Both the position numbers and the translations under genes were made by a program. The notes beneath the pieces were generated by a model. It saw only the letters and a list, made by a program, of their open reading frames with translations. It did no database searches and was not told where the DNA came from. 49,773 nt of DNA from Pseudovibrio sp. JCM 19062. Lineage in GTDB: Bacteria > Pseudomonadota > Alphaproteobacteria > Rhizobiales > Stappiaceae. The stretch spans positions 1 through 49,773 of the forward strand of contig BAXV01000026.1 in the NCBI GenBank assembly GCA_001310715.1, in the 5' to 3' direction. Shown in pieces: positions 25,970-36,415 of this stretch (position 1 is the first letter of the stretch; every line of letters starts with the position of its first letter).

Positions 25970-27209
25970 TTACGCCATTTTTCTGCGGTCATTGCGATGA
26001 GAAAGCATTGCCTGCTCGTTATGGCCGATGAAGTCCCGAATAATTGGAACTGCATCCCTCTCCTTCGATAGGATCAGTTGAAACACCATCATCCGTCCAT
26101 GCAGGAAGTTCATTTCACAACCAGAAAGATAGAACTCCCACATTTTGCAGAAGCGCTCATCGTAAAGCTCTTTGATTTTGTCCCGATTGCGCTCGAAGTT
26201 CAGGCGCCAGTCTCGCAAAGTGTAGTAGTAGTGCAACCGCAAAATCTCGTTGTCACACACCCACATTCCAGTCTTTTCAATGTCCGCAAACGTTTCAGAA
26301 AGTGCGGGGCAGTAGCCACCGGGGAAAATGTATTTGGATAGGAAAGGCCCCGTCACACCCGGAGGTCCACAGCGACCAATCGAGTGAATAACTGCATAGC
26401 CATCCTGCTTCAGGCAATCACGGACCTTGGTGAAGTAAGCACCCAGATTGCCAATGCCCACATGTTCCATCATGCCAACAGAGACTATGCGGTCAAACTC
26501 GCCTTCAAACTCATTGTAATCCAGACAAACGAATTCAACCTTGTCCTCAAGACAGCAGCTTTCACCCGCTCTTCAGCAATCTTGATCTGCTCGGTGGAAA
26601 CGTTCAGGGAGGTCACCTGCGCACCCGCCTGCGCCATACGAATGGCCAGAGAACCCCAGCCACCGCCAATTTCCAACACAGACATGCCGGGCTTCAGGTC
26701 CAGCTTGGCAACAAGATGGTCCAGCTTGGCCTGCTGGGCTTCTTCAAGCGTATCCTCGGGCGACCGGTAATACGCACAACTGTAGTTGAGCCCGTCATCG
26801 AGAAAGAGTCGATACAGCTCGGTCGACAAATCATAATGATGGCGCACCTGAGCTTTGTTTTTCTTCAGGTTCAGACCAAGTCGCCGACGTGTGTGCCCGT
26901 CTTTCATAAAGGTCAGAATGCGTTGAATGGGATGTTCTGTCAGCAGGCCTTCATTAGCCATGAACACTGCAATCAAATCATTCAGGGTGTACCCCGGCTC
27001 GACAGTGATCTGACCATCCATATAGCTTCGGCAGCCTTCAACTCCGGGTCAACCAGAAGCGTAAAGGGCAGCTTCCAACTGTGAAAACGCAGGGCAGCGG
27101 AGGGTCCGCTGTCTTCATTACCAAAGACATACTTACGGTCTTTGGAGTCAAAAATTGTAAGTTGCCCTTTCTGGACAAAATCTGACAACATCTTCGAGAG
27201 TGCACGCAT
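25970..27209 (-). CDS. cyclopropane-fatty-acyl-phospholipid synthase family methyltransferase, two frameshifts
   Basis: SAM-dependent modification of unsaturated phospholipid acyl chains at the membrane. About 413 residues. An N-terminal lipid-binding domain (YMDGQITVEPGYTLNDLIAV, after the break) precedes the RHHYDLSTELYRLFLDDGLNYSCAY segment. SAM motif I is VLEIGGGWGSLAIRMAQ. C-terminal CFA features are GMMEHVGIGNLGAYF, IFPGGYCPALSE and LRLHYYYTLRDWRLNF. Single bases are lost near 27018 and near 26575. It could make cyclopropane acids or another branch-type lipid, which cannot be told from the sequence. Confidence 0.9.
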
Positions 27210-27505
27210 TCTATTCCCCTATCATCTCTTATAGCTGACTTATTAGGGCGCCTTGTTGCTTGGCTCTTATTACATGACCTTAGGTAACTTTAGATTTAAC
27301 CTAATAAAGAAAGCCGACTCAAAGCAACTCCGCAGGAAATCTCACCCGAATATTAAAGGGGTCAAAATGTGCCAAATCCAAATGAGACCCGCCATTTTGC
27401 TTGACCTTGACAGGTTTTCAGGACAAACGATCAATTTGCTGTCAGTCGATTGGTAAGCTCTTCTAATTCTGTTGTAATCAATTTGCTCTTATGGGATGGG
27501 GTTCT

Positions 27506-28410
27506 GTGTCTGTTGCTTTGAAGTCGGTCATCGCCGAAACCGCTCAGTCTCTTGAAGAAAAACTCACCTCTGTTTTGGGAGAGACTGCTCGTCCCGAGGA
27601 GCTGGCCCGCCCTGAACGCCTGCTGGAAGCAATGAACTATGCGGCCCTGTCCGGCGGCAAGCGCCTACGTCCGGTTCTGATGGTCGAAGCAGCCCGCCTG
27701 TTTGGCCACGAAGATGAAGGCACACTGGTTGCAGCCTCCGCACTGGAGTGCATTCACTGCTACTCCCTCGTTCATGACGACCTTCCAGCAATGGATGATG
27801 ATGATGTACGTCGTGGCCGCCCAACAACGCACAAAGCATTTGACGAAGCCACAGCAATCCTTGCAGGTGACGCTCTTCTCACAATCGCCTTCGATTTTAT
27901 CGCTGATGAACAAGTTCACCCTGATCCGGCCATCCGCCTGCGTTTGTCTCAGGAACTGGCCCGTGCATCCGGCATTGGCGGCATGGCAGGCGGGCAGATG
28001 CTCGACCTTGCCTCCGAGCACCGTGACAGAACAGAAGCCGAGATCCGCCAGCTTCAGGCCATGAAAACCGGCGCACTCATCCGTTATGCGTGTCGTGCTG
28101 GTGCAATTCTTGCTGATGCCTCTGAAGATGATATCGCCCGCCTCACCCGCTTTGGCGAGATCATCGGCCTTGCCTTCCAGCTGGCAGACGACCTGCTGGA
28201 CCTGACAGGCGATGCAGAAGTGGTTGGCAAAGCAACGGGTAAAGACGCAAAGGCTGGCAAGGCAACCCTCTCAGTCTGCTCGGTGAAGAACAGACCCGTC
28301 AGGAACTCGCACAGCTGATCAGCGAAGCTGACGAACTATTGGCACCATACGGAGCCAAGGCCAACACCCTGAAGACGCTGGCCCGCTACATCGCTGATCG
28401 TGAGAGCTAA
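27506..28410 (+). CDS. ispA: farnesyl diphosphate synthase (polyprenyl synthetase), one frameshift
   Basis: Chain elongation of isoprenoids from IPP and DMAPP/GPP to FPP. About 301 residues. GGKRLRPVLM, the first aspartate-rich motif DDLPAMDDDDVRRG and the second DDLLDLTGD are all present. The six-residue spacing in the first motif is the bacterial FPP synthase type. GTG 27506 is chosen; an ATG at 27491 is also possible. One base is missing near 28269, so ATLVSLLGEEQTRQEL is only recovered by switching frame. Its stop overlaps the convergent gene's stop in the 4-base CTAA. No dxs or xseB lies next to it. Confidence 0.92.
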
Positions 28411-28957
28411 GCAGTCTCGACCTGCATAAACTCAATCTCCGCTTCCGGCAAAGCTATGATGCTGCCGTCATAACCTCCCAAGTCAATCAGCGTGTTATTG
28501 TGATGTTCTCTGATTTGCTTGCCGTTGCGTGGTCTTTGTCGTGCGTCGTATGCGCATCACTCACCAGACGCAGGTTGTAACCAAGCGAAGCCGCCCGTCG
28601 GAACGTGGTATCCACGCAGAACTCGGAGGCAAACCCGCACACTGTCAGATCTGTGATACCGCGCTCATCCAGTAAATCCTTCAAGTTGGTTTTGAAGAAC
28701 GAATCCGGCGCAGTCTTGCGAACCTTCACATCGCTTTCAGTCACAACCAGATCGTCCGGCAGCTCCCATCCCTTAGCACCATAAGCCAGCGGGTGGTTCT
28801 CTCGCTCGTGCTGAATCACGATGACCGGAATGCCCGCATGGCGCGCTTTTGCACTCAGGCTGTTGATGCGAGCGATGGTCTCATCCCGCTCAAATGGCTG
28901 AGGCTCCACATCAAACAAATATTTCTGAACATCAATAATAACCAGCGCAGTACTCAC
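28407..28957 (-). CDS. isochorismatase-like cysteine hydrolase, one frameshift
   Basis: About 183 residues. The N-terminal ALVIIDVQKYLF carries the catalytic Asp, K82-like Lys lies in VRKTAPDSFFKT, and the nucleophile is in TVCGFASEFCVDTT. This is the isochorismatase/nicotinamidase fold. One base is lost near 28527, after HDKDHA. The other frame gives IREHHNNTLIDLGGYDG and ends at 28407. The substrate is unknown. The convergent stop codons with ispA overlap. Confidence 0.85.
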
Positions 28958-29111
28958 TGTTCCCCCTTTTGTCAGAAGATAGCCTTCCTCCGACTCCCTA
29001 AAAATACGCCCGTAAATTAATCATAAGCATTTGTAATCAATCAATATTTTCTTTGATTTTTCCTCTCTTCAATCGGATAGTCAATCCCAAATCGGAGAAG
29101 GAGAAGCTCAC

Positions 29112-29327
29112 ATGATGGATCAACAAATGATGATGGAGAACTTTGCACTCTGGCACCTCGGTGCGTTAATTCTCTCGATAATAATTCTCGCCGTTCCAGT
29201 AGCAAGGATCCTGCACCGGATCGGTTTTTCAATGGTTTGGACCATTCTGGTGTTCATTCCACTCATCAATCTGGTCTTTTTGTGGGTTCTCGCCTACGTC
29301 GAATGGCCGGTCGACGACAAAGCGTAA
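29112..29327 (+). CDS. small two-helix membrane protein
   Basis: A 71-residue protein, with helices at about 13-31 and 39-60 separated by a short charged loop (RILHRIGF). AGGAGAAG lies about 8 bases before the ATG. The pattern looks like the small superinfection-immunity/DUF805-like hypothetical proteins, but it is not assigned to a family. Confidence 0.65.
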   Translation: MMDQQMMMENFALWHLGALILSIIILAVPVARILHRIGFSMVWTILVFIPLINLVFLWVLAYVEWPVDDKA

Positions 29328-29330
29328 CTA

Positions 29331-29804
29331 CTACTTCACGCAGACAACCTGATGATCACCCACAATGTCCGGGAGATTTCCGGGCATCATGAACACTGCG
29401 TTCGGCGTTCCCGCTGCTGCCCACACTTCGTCGTAGGTCAAAAGGTCTTCATCCACGTACACAGTCAGCTGTTGCTTATGGCCCAGTGGCGGAATACCGC
29501 CGATCGAAAACCCAGTGACATTTTTGACGAACTTCGCATCAGGCCGTCCGATTGGACCGCCAACAAAGGCCGAAATCGCCTGCTCGTTGACGCGGTTGGT
29601 CCCGCACGCCAGCACCAGAATAGCTTCCTCGGTATCCAGCTTTTGGAAAACGAGAGATTTGACGATCTGTTCCTGAGCACACCCCAGCGCCTGCGCTGCT
29701 TCTGCAGCAGAACGCGAGGAATCCGGCAGCTCGACTACTTTCAGACCCAACCCACGATCATCGAGAAAACTCTGATACTGCTTCGCTCGCTTACTTTGCA
29801 ACAT
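29331..29804 (-). CDS. YbaK/EbsC-type aminoacyl-tRNA deacylase
   Basis: A 157-residue protein of the YbaK/ProX editing superfamily, which hydrolyses mischarged tRNA. Supporting stretches are AAEAAQALGCAQEQIVKSLVFQ (about 33-54), the key Lys of IVKSLVF, then TGFSIGGIPPLGHKQQL (about 96-112), which forms the binding pocket. The substrate pair (Cys-tRNA-Pro or other) is not readable. It is convergent with the small membrane protein gene, three bases apart. Confidence 0.88.
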   Translation of the reverse strand: MLQSKRAKQYQSFLDDRGLGLKVVELPDSSRSAAEAAQALGCAQEQIVKSLVFQKLDTEEAILVLACGTNRVNEQAISAFVGGPIGRPDAKFVKNVTGFSIGGIPPLGHKQQLTVYVDEDLLTYDEVWAAAGTPNAVFMMPGNLPDIVGDHQVVCVK

Positions 29805-29896
29805 CTCTCCACTCCTCCACCGGCAGCAACCATCTTAATCGCGTGCAAATACTGACTCAGAATTTGCCACGTGAACACATAAAACCGCAACATATC

Positions 29897-30571
29897 CTAG
29901 ATGGTAGTTGACGCAGAAATTCCAAACCGTTCCTTCAGAAACTTTAACGCCAATGCCTGCGCCTCCTCGTTGATAGAGTGGCCAAGACCAGCCAAACAAT
30001 GCGTTTCCACCGTAAAGCCGGCACGTGCCAATGCATCTTCTGCAGCCCCCAGATTAGCCACTGGCACCACATCATCTTCATTGCCATGCAGCAACATCAC
30101 CGGAGGCCGAACCATCATCTGCTCCAGCAAATGCTCCGGCCCACCCAGAACGCCTGAGAAGCTCAGTAAGCCCGCCGCTTCAGAAAACCGCCGCGGCCCA
30201 ACATGCAGCGCCACCATGGCCCCTTGAGAGAAGCCTCCCAGAACCATATTCCGCTCCAGAAGGCCGTAATGCGCCAGCTCCGCATCCAGCATCCGGTTTA
30301 TCAACGGGGTCGCGGCCTGCACGCCCAGCCAAACATCCCGCGCATCAAACTCGGATGCAGCAAACCACTGTCGCCCTTCTACCCAATGGGCACAGGGCTC
30401 CGGCCCATTCACGCAGACAATAGCGGTCTCCGGCAGCGCATCCCGCAAAACACGCGCCGTCGGCTCCATGTCACCGGCATCTCCGCCATACCCATGCAAC
30501 AACACCACCAGCTTTCGCACCGGCGCGTGACTCGGCTCCAGCCGGATGCACTCAAGTTCGTGCCCAATCAT
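29897..30571 (-). CDS. carboxylesterase/phospholipase family alpha/beta hydrolase
   Basis: A 224-residue protein. LVVLLHGYGGDAGDMEPTA (about 22-39) is the oxyanion-hole segment. The nucleophile elbow is GGFSQGAMV (about 112-120), the acid is in LLHGNEDDVVPV and the base is His in GLGHSI. This is the typical layout of the cytoplasmic carboxylesterase/phospholipase_2 family. The natural substrate is unknown. Next to the NTF2-like gene on the same strand, with a gap of 18 bases. Confidence 0.88.
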   Translation of the reverse strand: MIGHELECIRLEPSHAPVRKLVVLLHGYGGDAGDMEPTARVLRDALPETAIVCVNGPEPCAHWVEGRQWFAASEFDARDVWLGVQAATPLINRMLDAELAHYGLLERNMVLGGFSQGAMVALHVGPRRFSEAAGLLSFSGVLGGPEHLLEQMMVRPPVMLLHGNEDDVVPVANLGAAEDALARAGFTVETHCLAGLGHSINEEAQALALKFLKERFGISASTTI

Positions 30572-30589
30572 TCAGCTTTTTTTCCGTCG

Positions 30590-31006
30590 TCATATGGCTG
30601 CCAAGTCCGCAAGCAGACCGCCTTCCAGAAGAGCCTTCATAGCCTCACCATCATAGTAGCGCTCCTCGATGATCTTATCACCATCCCAGCGCTGCAAGCT
30701 CAACCCGTCGATCTGGCGCTCATTTCCTGCACCGTCCACAAAGCTGCTGAGATTGCGAAATGCGCATAACCCTCGCACCTCATCAATCACCAAATCTTCG
30801 ATCTTGCCCATAATAGATTGAGCCGCAGAAATAAACGGCTCCTGCTTGGCACGACCTGCAACAGCGCCATTCGCAAACAGCACATCATTGGCAAACATCT
30901 TCACTGAAGAATCGAAAAACCGATCAAACGCTTCCAGCGGTTTTCCATCGCGAAGCAGTTCAATCTGCGCGTCTACAGCATTCACAAAACCTTTGGATTC
31001 CATCAA
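30590..31006 (-). CDS. NTF2/SnoaL-like small protein
   Basis: A 138-residue protein whose pattern (ELLRDGKPLEAFDRFFDSSVKMFANDVLFA, then GLSLQRWDGDKIIEERYYDGEAM) fits the SnoaL-like NTF2 fold, a cone-shaped barrel with a pocket. No catalytic residue can be named. It is upstream of the esterase gene on the same strand and possibly in one operon with it. Confidence 0.75.
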   Translation of the reverse strand: MMESKGFVNAVDAQIELLRDGKPLEAFDRFFDSSVKMFANDVLFANGAVAGRAKQEPFISAAQSIMGKIEDLVIDEVRGLCAFRNLSSFVDGAGNERQIDGLSLQRWDGDKIIEERYYDGEAMKALLEGGLLADLAAI

Positions 31007-31040
31007 GCAGCTCCCCCTATCTTGATTGTGTCAGAACCAT

Positions 31041-31748
31041 TCACACCGGCAGTGTCTCACGCCCTTCTTTCATCACTCGGTAGTAAGACCAGAACAAACG
31101 CGCCGCAGTTCCCCGATGAGGAGACCATGCCTCGGCGATTTCGGCAAGCTCCTTTCCCTTGGGGCGCACCTCCAGACCAAGCGCATGCTGCACCGCCGCC
31201 TGTAGCGCCACATCACCAACCGGAAACACATCCGGATGTCCGGCGCAAAACAGCAAAAAGATATCCGCTGACCACGGACCAATGCCTTTGATCTCACAAA
31301 GCCGCTTATGTGCCACCTCACCTGGCCACTCCACCGCTTCATTCAGGCACAGACCCGCCTTCAGCTCTTCCGCAATGGCCTTCAGCGTGCGCAGCTTGGC
31401 GTTGGAAAGACCAACACCCAAAAGCTCCTCTTCACTTTTGGAAAGCAGCACATCCGGCTCAAAAGGCACCACAAGCGCTTCAAGCCGCGCCCAGATGCTT
31501 GCAGCAGCAGCCACAGAGAGCAGCTGCGCCACCACAATATTGCAAAGACCAGCAAAATCCGCAGACCGCCTGCGCAAAGGCACCTGCCCTGCAACATCAA
31601 CCACACGAACGAGCCGCTCATCCAGCAGAACAAGAGACGCTAACTCCCGCTCAATATCCTCAAGCGTATTTATGGGTCTCAACGCCCCCTCCTCAAGCAG
31701 CCAAAGATGCTCTAATAACAAACGAGTCCATATTCCAAGAAGAACCAT
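31041..31748 (-). CDS. DNA-3-methyladenine glycosylase II (AlkA-type)
   Basis: Base-excision repair glycosylase that removes alkylated purines. The 235-residue protein has the HhH-GPD layout: IVVAQLLSVAAAASIWARLEAL, then the helix-hairpin-helix LCEIKGIGPWSADIFLLF with the catalytic Asp of FPVGDVALQAAV. The first 25 residues are atypical, so the true start may be around ALRPINTLEDIERE. It is divergent from gluQ by 7 bases. Confidence 0.88.
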   Translation of the reverse strand: MVLLGIWTRLLLEHLWLLEEGALRPINTLEDIERELASLVLLDERLVRVVDVAGQVPLRRRSADFAGLCNIVVAQLLSVAAAASIWARLEALVVPFEPDVLLSKSEEELLGVGLSNAKLRTLKAIAEELKAGLCLNEAVEWPGEVAHKRLCEIKGIGPWSADIFLLFCAGHPDVFPVGDVALQAAVQHALGLEVRPKGKELAEIAEAWSPHRGTAARLFWSYYRVMKEGRETLPV

Positions 31749-31755
31749 TTCGCAA

Positions 31756-32616
31756 ATGAACGTGCCTGTCTATCGCTTTGCTCCGTCCCCCAATGGCCAC
31801 CTCCACCTTGGCCACGCCTATTCGGCCATCCTCAACTATGAGGCTGCCAGACAAAGCGGCGGAAGGTTCCTGTTGCGCATTGAGGATATCGACACGGTAC
31901 GCTGCACCCCGCAGCTTCAGCAAGATATGCTGGAGGACCTGAACTGGCTCGGCCTGCAATGGGAATTACCGGTACGCAAGCAGTCAGAGCATTTCGGCGA
32001 ATACACCACAGCACTGCAAAAACTGGAGGCAATGGGCGTTGTCTACAAGGCCTACCTCACCCGCGCCCAAATCAAACGCTTCGTCACCCAACAGGATGCC
32101 TCAGACACACCATGGCCTCGGGATCCAGACGGAGCCCCACTCTACCTGGCGACAACAGCGTCCTGACAAAGCAAGAGCAGCAAACTCTCCATAACTCCGA
32201 AGTTCCATACGCCCTGCGCCTGAACATGGCCAAAGCCATTGAACTAGCGGGCAGTCCTCTCAGCTGGAGAGAAGCCCATCATGCGTAATTCAGGCCAATC
32301 CAGCAGCCTGGGGCGATGTGGTCCTTGCCCGCAAAGACACCCCAACCAGCTATCATCTCTCAGTAGTCGTCGACGACGCCCTGCAAGGCATTACCCACAT
32401 CCTGCGCGGCAAAGACCTCTACCACGCCACCAGCGTGCACCGTCTGCTACAAACCCTGCTGGACCTGCCAGAGCCGCACTACGAACACCACAACCTCATC
32501 CTCGACGAAACCGGCCGCAAACTCGCCAAATCCGCCAAGGACACTGCCTCCGCGAACTCAGAGCAAGCGGCGTAACCCCAGCCCAGATCAGAGCCAGTCT
32601 GGGCTTGGAAGATTAA
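31756..32616 (+). CDS. gluQ: glutamyl-Q tRNA(Asp) synthetase, three frameshifts
   Basis: Glutamylates queuosine in the anticodon loop of tRNA-Asp. About 286 residues, i.e. a glutamyl-tRNA synthetase core without the anticodon-binding domain. VYRFAPSPNGHLHLGHAYSA holds the HIGH-like motif and FLLRIEDIDTVRC follows. ALRLNMAKA, WGDVVLARKDTPTSYHLSVVVDD and HRLLQTLLDLPEPHYEHHNLI follow, with GRKLAKSAKD as the KMSKS-like motif. Three single bases are missing, near 32150, 32290 and 32550. It ends in a 4-base TTAA stop overlap with the convergent HAD gene. Confidence 0.9.
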
Positions 32617-33255
32617 GCGCTTTCCAAACTATTAAACCTGGTAGCAAGCCGCTCGGGAAGCTGGCTGTAGGAGTTGAATGTCTCTGTGCCGATATTAGGA
32701 TCAGCTCCTTCGCAGAAGAGCAAGACGTTCATCCCAGCATTTTTTTGCTGCACGAATCCCCACCTCACTATCTTCAATAACGGCGCAGCGCTCAGGTGGG
32801 ACGCGCATCTCACGTGCAGCATGAAGAAACAATCCCGGATCAGGTTTCCAGATACCTACGTCATACGAGCTAAAGATATTGGAGCCGAAGAAGCGTTTAA
32901 GATCTGTTTTCTCCAGTGCAGCTTCAATCTTCGCACGAGGGCCACTTGAAGCAATGCACATTGGTAATGAGATCTCGGAGAGTGCTTCTGAAACGTTGGG
33001 AAACGCTGCTAACTCTGTTTTGAATAGATGCTCAACCTGAGCACGATAATCCTGTTCGAAACCAATAGGCAAACTCCGCCCAATAATACCCTCAAGATCA
33101 GCCAGAATTCCGGTGAGTTTACGTCCCCTGAAGCGCTTCATAAGATCTGTAAGAGGCAGTTCAATATCAGGCAATAAATCCAGAAAAGCCTGCGAGCACA
33201 GTGGCTCGCTATCGACCAGCGTCCCATCCAGATCAAAAATCAAACAGCCATCCAT
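32613..33255 (-). CDS. HAD-superfamily phosphatase (beta-phosphoglucomutase-like), one frameshift
   Basis: About 214 residues. Motif I is IFDLDGTLVDSEP (about 6-18), motif II Ser is in CIASSGPRAKIEAAL, motif III Lys is in WKPDPGLFLHAA and motif IV is VIEDSEVGIRAAK. A7 (T7 on the plus strand) at 32749-32755 replaces the six A expected for RAAKNAGMNVLL. The other frame then gives LFCEGADPNIG and ends at 32613. Likely a sugar-phosphate phosphatase, substrate unknown. Confidence 0.88.
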
Positions 33256-33333
33256 TTCTTAGTCGCCCCCTCTTTGATCTGGGAAATTCTGTAATTACCC
33301 TCTCGCCTAAGGCAAATGAGACAGCAAACCCAG

Positions 33334-34294
33334 TTAGTAGCCCAGAAAGTTCAAGACCCAGAGCCAGAAGCTCATTGTGATGATTGAGAAGATGGTTGTG
33401 AGGCTAATGGAGTTTGCGCTCATGGCGTGGCCGGTTCCAAACTGGCTGGCGTAAAGATACGCCACAACACCGGTTGGACACGCCGCTGCCAGTGTCGCCA
33501 CCGCAACCCAAAGCGGCGAAAGCGGAAACACATAGACCGCCAGAACCAGTACGATCGCAGGCATCAGCATGATTTTCAAAGCGCTCAACACGCCGCCAAT
33601 CGCGATGTTTCCGCGGATACCGTAGTTCAACAAAGTCATGCCGACAGAGAACAGAGCAACAGGGCTTGCAGCACTTGCCAGAGGGAGCAAGATGCCGTCC
33701 AGCAACGCAGGCAGCTCAAGACCTGAGAAGTTCCATCCGATACCCAACAGGATAGCAACCACCAGCGGCTTGTGATCAGCGTCTTGAAAAGCGACTGCAT
33801 TACATGTTTGAAAGGCCGCGGTTCCTGATAACCATCCACAACAACAGCCCGCTCCATAGCCAGAACAAACACCAGCGTCACAGAAGGGGCGTGAATGGAG
33901 ATGATTAAGGAGAGTGGAACCAGCGCTTCCTGCCCAAAGGCAGAGGTGATCACTGGAATACCGATCAAAGACATATTGGAGAACGATGCCGAGAACCCGC
34001 CAATACAGGCCGCCCGTGCCTCACGCCCAAAGACCTTGCGCACCATATAGCCGCCCAGCACAGCACTGACTGTCAGCGCGGTATAATAGGTGCCCCAGAG
34101 CGCCCATGGGCTCAGCCCGCCAAGATCAGATGTTGCCAACGTGCGGAAAATAAGAACAGGAATAAGAACCGTGATACAGAAGGTGCTGAGATTATCGCGA
34201 CATGCTTGTTGAGCAGTCCGATGTAGCCGAACCCGTAGCCCACGCCCACCGTCGCAAAAATGGGAAAAACCACCTGAAGTGTACTAAACAGCAT
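33334..34294 (-). CDS. AEC family (auxin efflux carrier-like) transporter, two frameshifts
   Basis: About 320 residues, ten predicted helices with the central cytoplasmic loop typical of the family. MLFSTLQVVFPIFATVGVGY starts it. Typical segments are LIPVLIFRTLATSD, ACIGGFSASFSNMSLIGIPV, FSVGMTLLNYGIRG and AACPTGVVAYLYASQFG. Two single bases are lost, near 34196 and near 33771. Bacterial members export or import small carboxylates such as malate, but the substrate cannot be read. Start ATG 34294 is preferred over the longer upstream frame. Confidence 0.88.
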
Positions 34295-34459
34295 TGTGTG
34301 TTCGCTCTCTTTCCACCCTACAGCAGCACTCTTCCAGCGCACACGCAAACGCACTTGTAAACGTAAAACAAAATCTCGGTGGATGCTTGCCAGAACAGGG
34401 CGAACTTTAACTGTAAGTCTTTTAGACTCTTTCAAGAACAATGATCAAGGAGGAATCTC

Positions 34460-35585
34460 ATGCCCTCTTCAAAACCGGCGTCACGGCAGGAGATCGCGAG
34501 ACTGGTGCATGACCTGAAAACACCATTGTCCGCCATGAGAACCGCTTCGGACCTGATTGCACAAGAGCCTCTCAGCGATCAGCAGCAACACCACCTGAGC
34601 ACACTACAAGCCTCTATCAACTCACTGGAAGAGCTGACAGGCGTCATCCTTCACAGATACGCAAAGCCTCAAACGCACAACGCCAGCACCGAACCGGTCA
34701 ACCCAAAGCCCAAATCAATTCTGGAACAGCTCAAGTATATCGTTGATCTGTTTTCACCTCAGGCTGAAAGGTCCGGTCATACTCTGACCCATCGCTGGTC
34801 TCACGAGCCATGTCAGCCTATCAGACACACTCCGATGAGCTACAACGTATTCTGGCTGTACTGGTCGATAACGCTATTCTGTACAGCAATGCAGGCACAA
34901 TCACACTGAGTGCCCACATCAAGTTCTCCAACCATCAGCCCAACATCGTGGTGACACTCAAGGATGCAGGCCCCGGCCTGACACCTGAACAAGTCTCCTA
35001 CCTGGATGCGCCGCGCATCCCCAAGCGCAAGTCAGACAGCCACGGCCTTGGATTGTGGAGCGCCCGTCATCTGGCCCGCAACAACAACGGGGATCTACAC
35101 CTCATCACAAACGCAAAGAATGAAGCCTGCTTTGAATTGATCCTGCCAATTCAGGAGATCACGCAAGCCGACAAACCATTCACTACACCCGACAACAAAC
35201 CTCGTTCCGCCCTTTCAGGCTCCGTCCTGATCGTTGACGACAATAAACCCAGCCGCGAGCTGCTTGGAGCAATCTTCTCCTCGTTTGGCCTGAAAGTACG
35301 TTCCACAGACAGCGGCAGACAGGCCCTCACCCTACAGGCAGATACCCCCTCTGATCTGGTTTTTCTTGATCTGCACATGCCGGAAATGAGTGGCCATGAG
35401 ACGCTTCATCAGATGAAAAACGGCGCGCAGGCCAACGCAAAAGCCTATTTTGCCATCACGGCAAGCATTCCACCCGACGAGCGTCCAATACTGCTCAACC
35501 AAGCTTCACACAGATTCTGGAAAAGCCGGTCACCCCATCTGCACTCTACAGTCTCGTAGAAAGCACGCTGCAAAACTCCAGTTAG
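34460..35585 (+). CDS. sensorless hybrid histidine kinase-response regulator, two frameshifts
   Basis: About 375 residues: HisKA, HATPase and receiver domains with no visible sensor domain or membrane helix. The phospho-acceptor is H17 in ARLVHDLKTPLSAMRTASD. The ATPase part shows DELQRILAVLVDNAILYSNAGTI (N box), DAGPGL and GLGLWSARHLA. The receiver has VLIVDDNKPSRELL and the phosphorylated Asp in DLVFLDLHMPEMSG, ending with LEKPVTPSALYSLV. Single bases are missing near 34816 and 35503. A soluble hybrid needs another protein or a cytoplasmic cue for input. The stop overlaps the next gene's stop by 4 bases. Confidence 0.85.
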
Positions 35586-36182
35586 CCAATCCGCAGGAAA
35601 GCAGCATCCAATGCTTCATCAAGCCGGTCATTGCCCCAGTAAAGCTCACCTTTCTCGGTGATCATAGTCGGCGCACCAAACACACCAAGCGCCTCGGCTT
35701 CAGCAACAGCGGCACGCAGGCCGATCTTCACCTCGGTGGTTTCGGTCTGCTTCATGATCTTGTCAGTATCGAGTTCCAGCTCCTCAAGCAAAGCAACCAT
35801 GAGCTCAGGCTTGGAGATATCTTCATCCAGCGCAAACGACATGTGAAAGACAGCACGGGTAAACGCGCCGATCCAGGGCTCGCTGCGTCCCGCAAATGCG
35901 ATGCGAGAGGCAAGCAGACTGTAAAGCGGGAAAATGCGTGGCTTCTGCACGGTAAGCCAAGATTGGCAGCAGTGCGCGCCACATCACGCCACATATAAGC
36001 GCCCTTCTTCGGGTTCTCGACAAACGGCGAGCTCTCCAACCCCTGACGCCGGAAGATCGGCCCCAGCAGAATAGGCCGCCACTCAATATCGACCCTCTGT
36101 CCTTCGCCAGCTGCTCAATTCGCGCTGCAGTCAGGTAGGAGTACGGGCTGGCAAATTCATAATAAAACGCGAGCCGAGGCAT
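35582..36182 (-). CDS. 2-hydroxychromene-2-carboxylate isomerase (DsbA-like fold), two frameshifts
   Basis: About 200 residues. The N-terminal YYEFASPYSYLTAARIEQLAKDRG is the family signature, with Ser replacing the redox Cys of DsbA. DIEWRPILLGPIFRRQG, VFGAPTMITEKGELYWGNDRLD and the helical domain follow. HCCA isomerases use glutathione and act in naphthalene-type degradation, but many genomic members are of unknown role. Single bases are missing near 36090 (GGGG read as GGG) and near 35950 (TGG read as TG). Confidence 0.9.
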
Positions 36183-36415
36183 TCTTTCACTTTCTGATCC
36201 GGTGGACCAATAATCCGCTGCCTATGTTTTCACTCCTGCAAAAACCGCGAATGGAAACAATTTGTATTTATCTCGCAGGTCCCTATATGGGAGTTTGACA
36301 ATGCGAGGCATAATCTCGCCGAGCATCAATGGAATTTCAAGACAGCACATTGGCGTAATGCTCAAAAACCAGTATACCGCCCTATAATTCAAAAAGAACA
36401 AACTCAGGAACCCCC

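Noticed and set aside
27253..27456. 67-codon frame in the gap before ispA
   Set aside because: No ribosome site or recognisable features; it sits in the ispA upstream control region.
36301..36387. 28-codon frame upstream of the PAP2 gene
   Set aside because: Too short, no ribosome site, no conservation evidence available.
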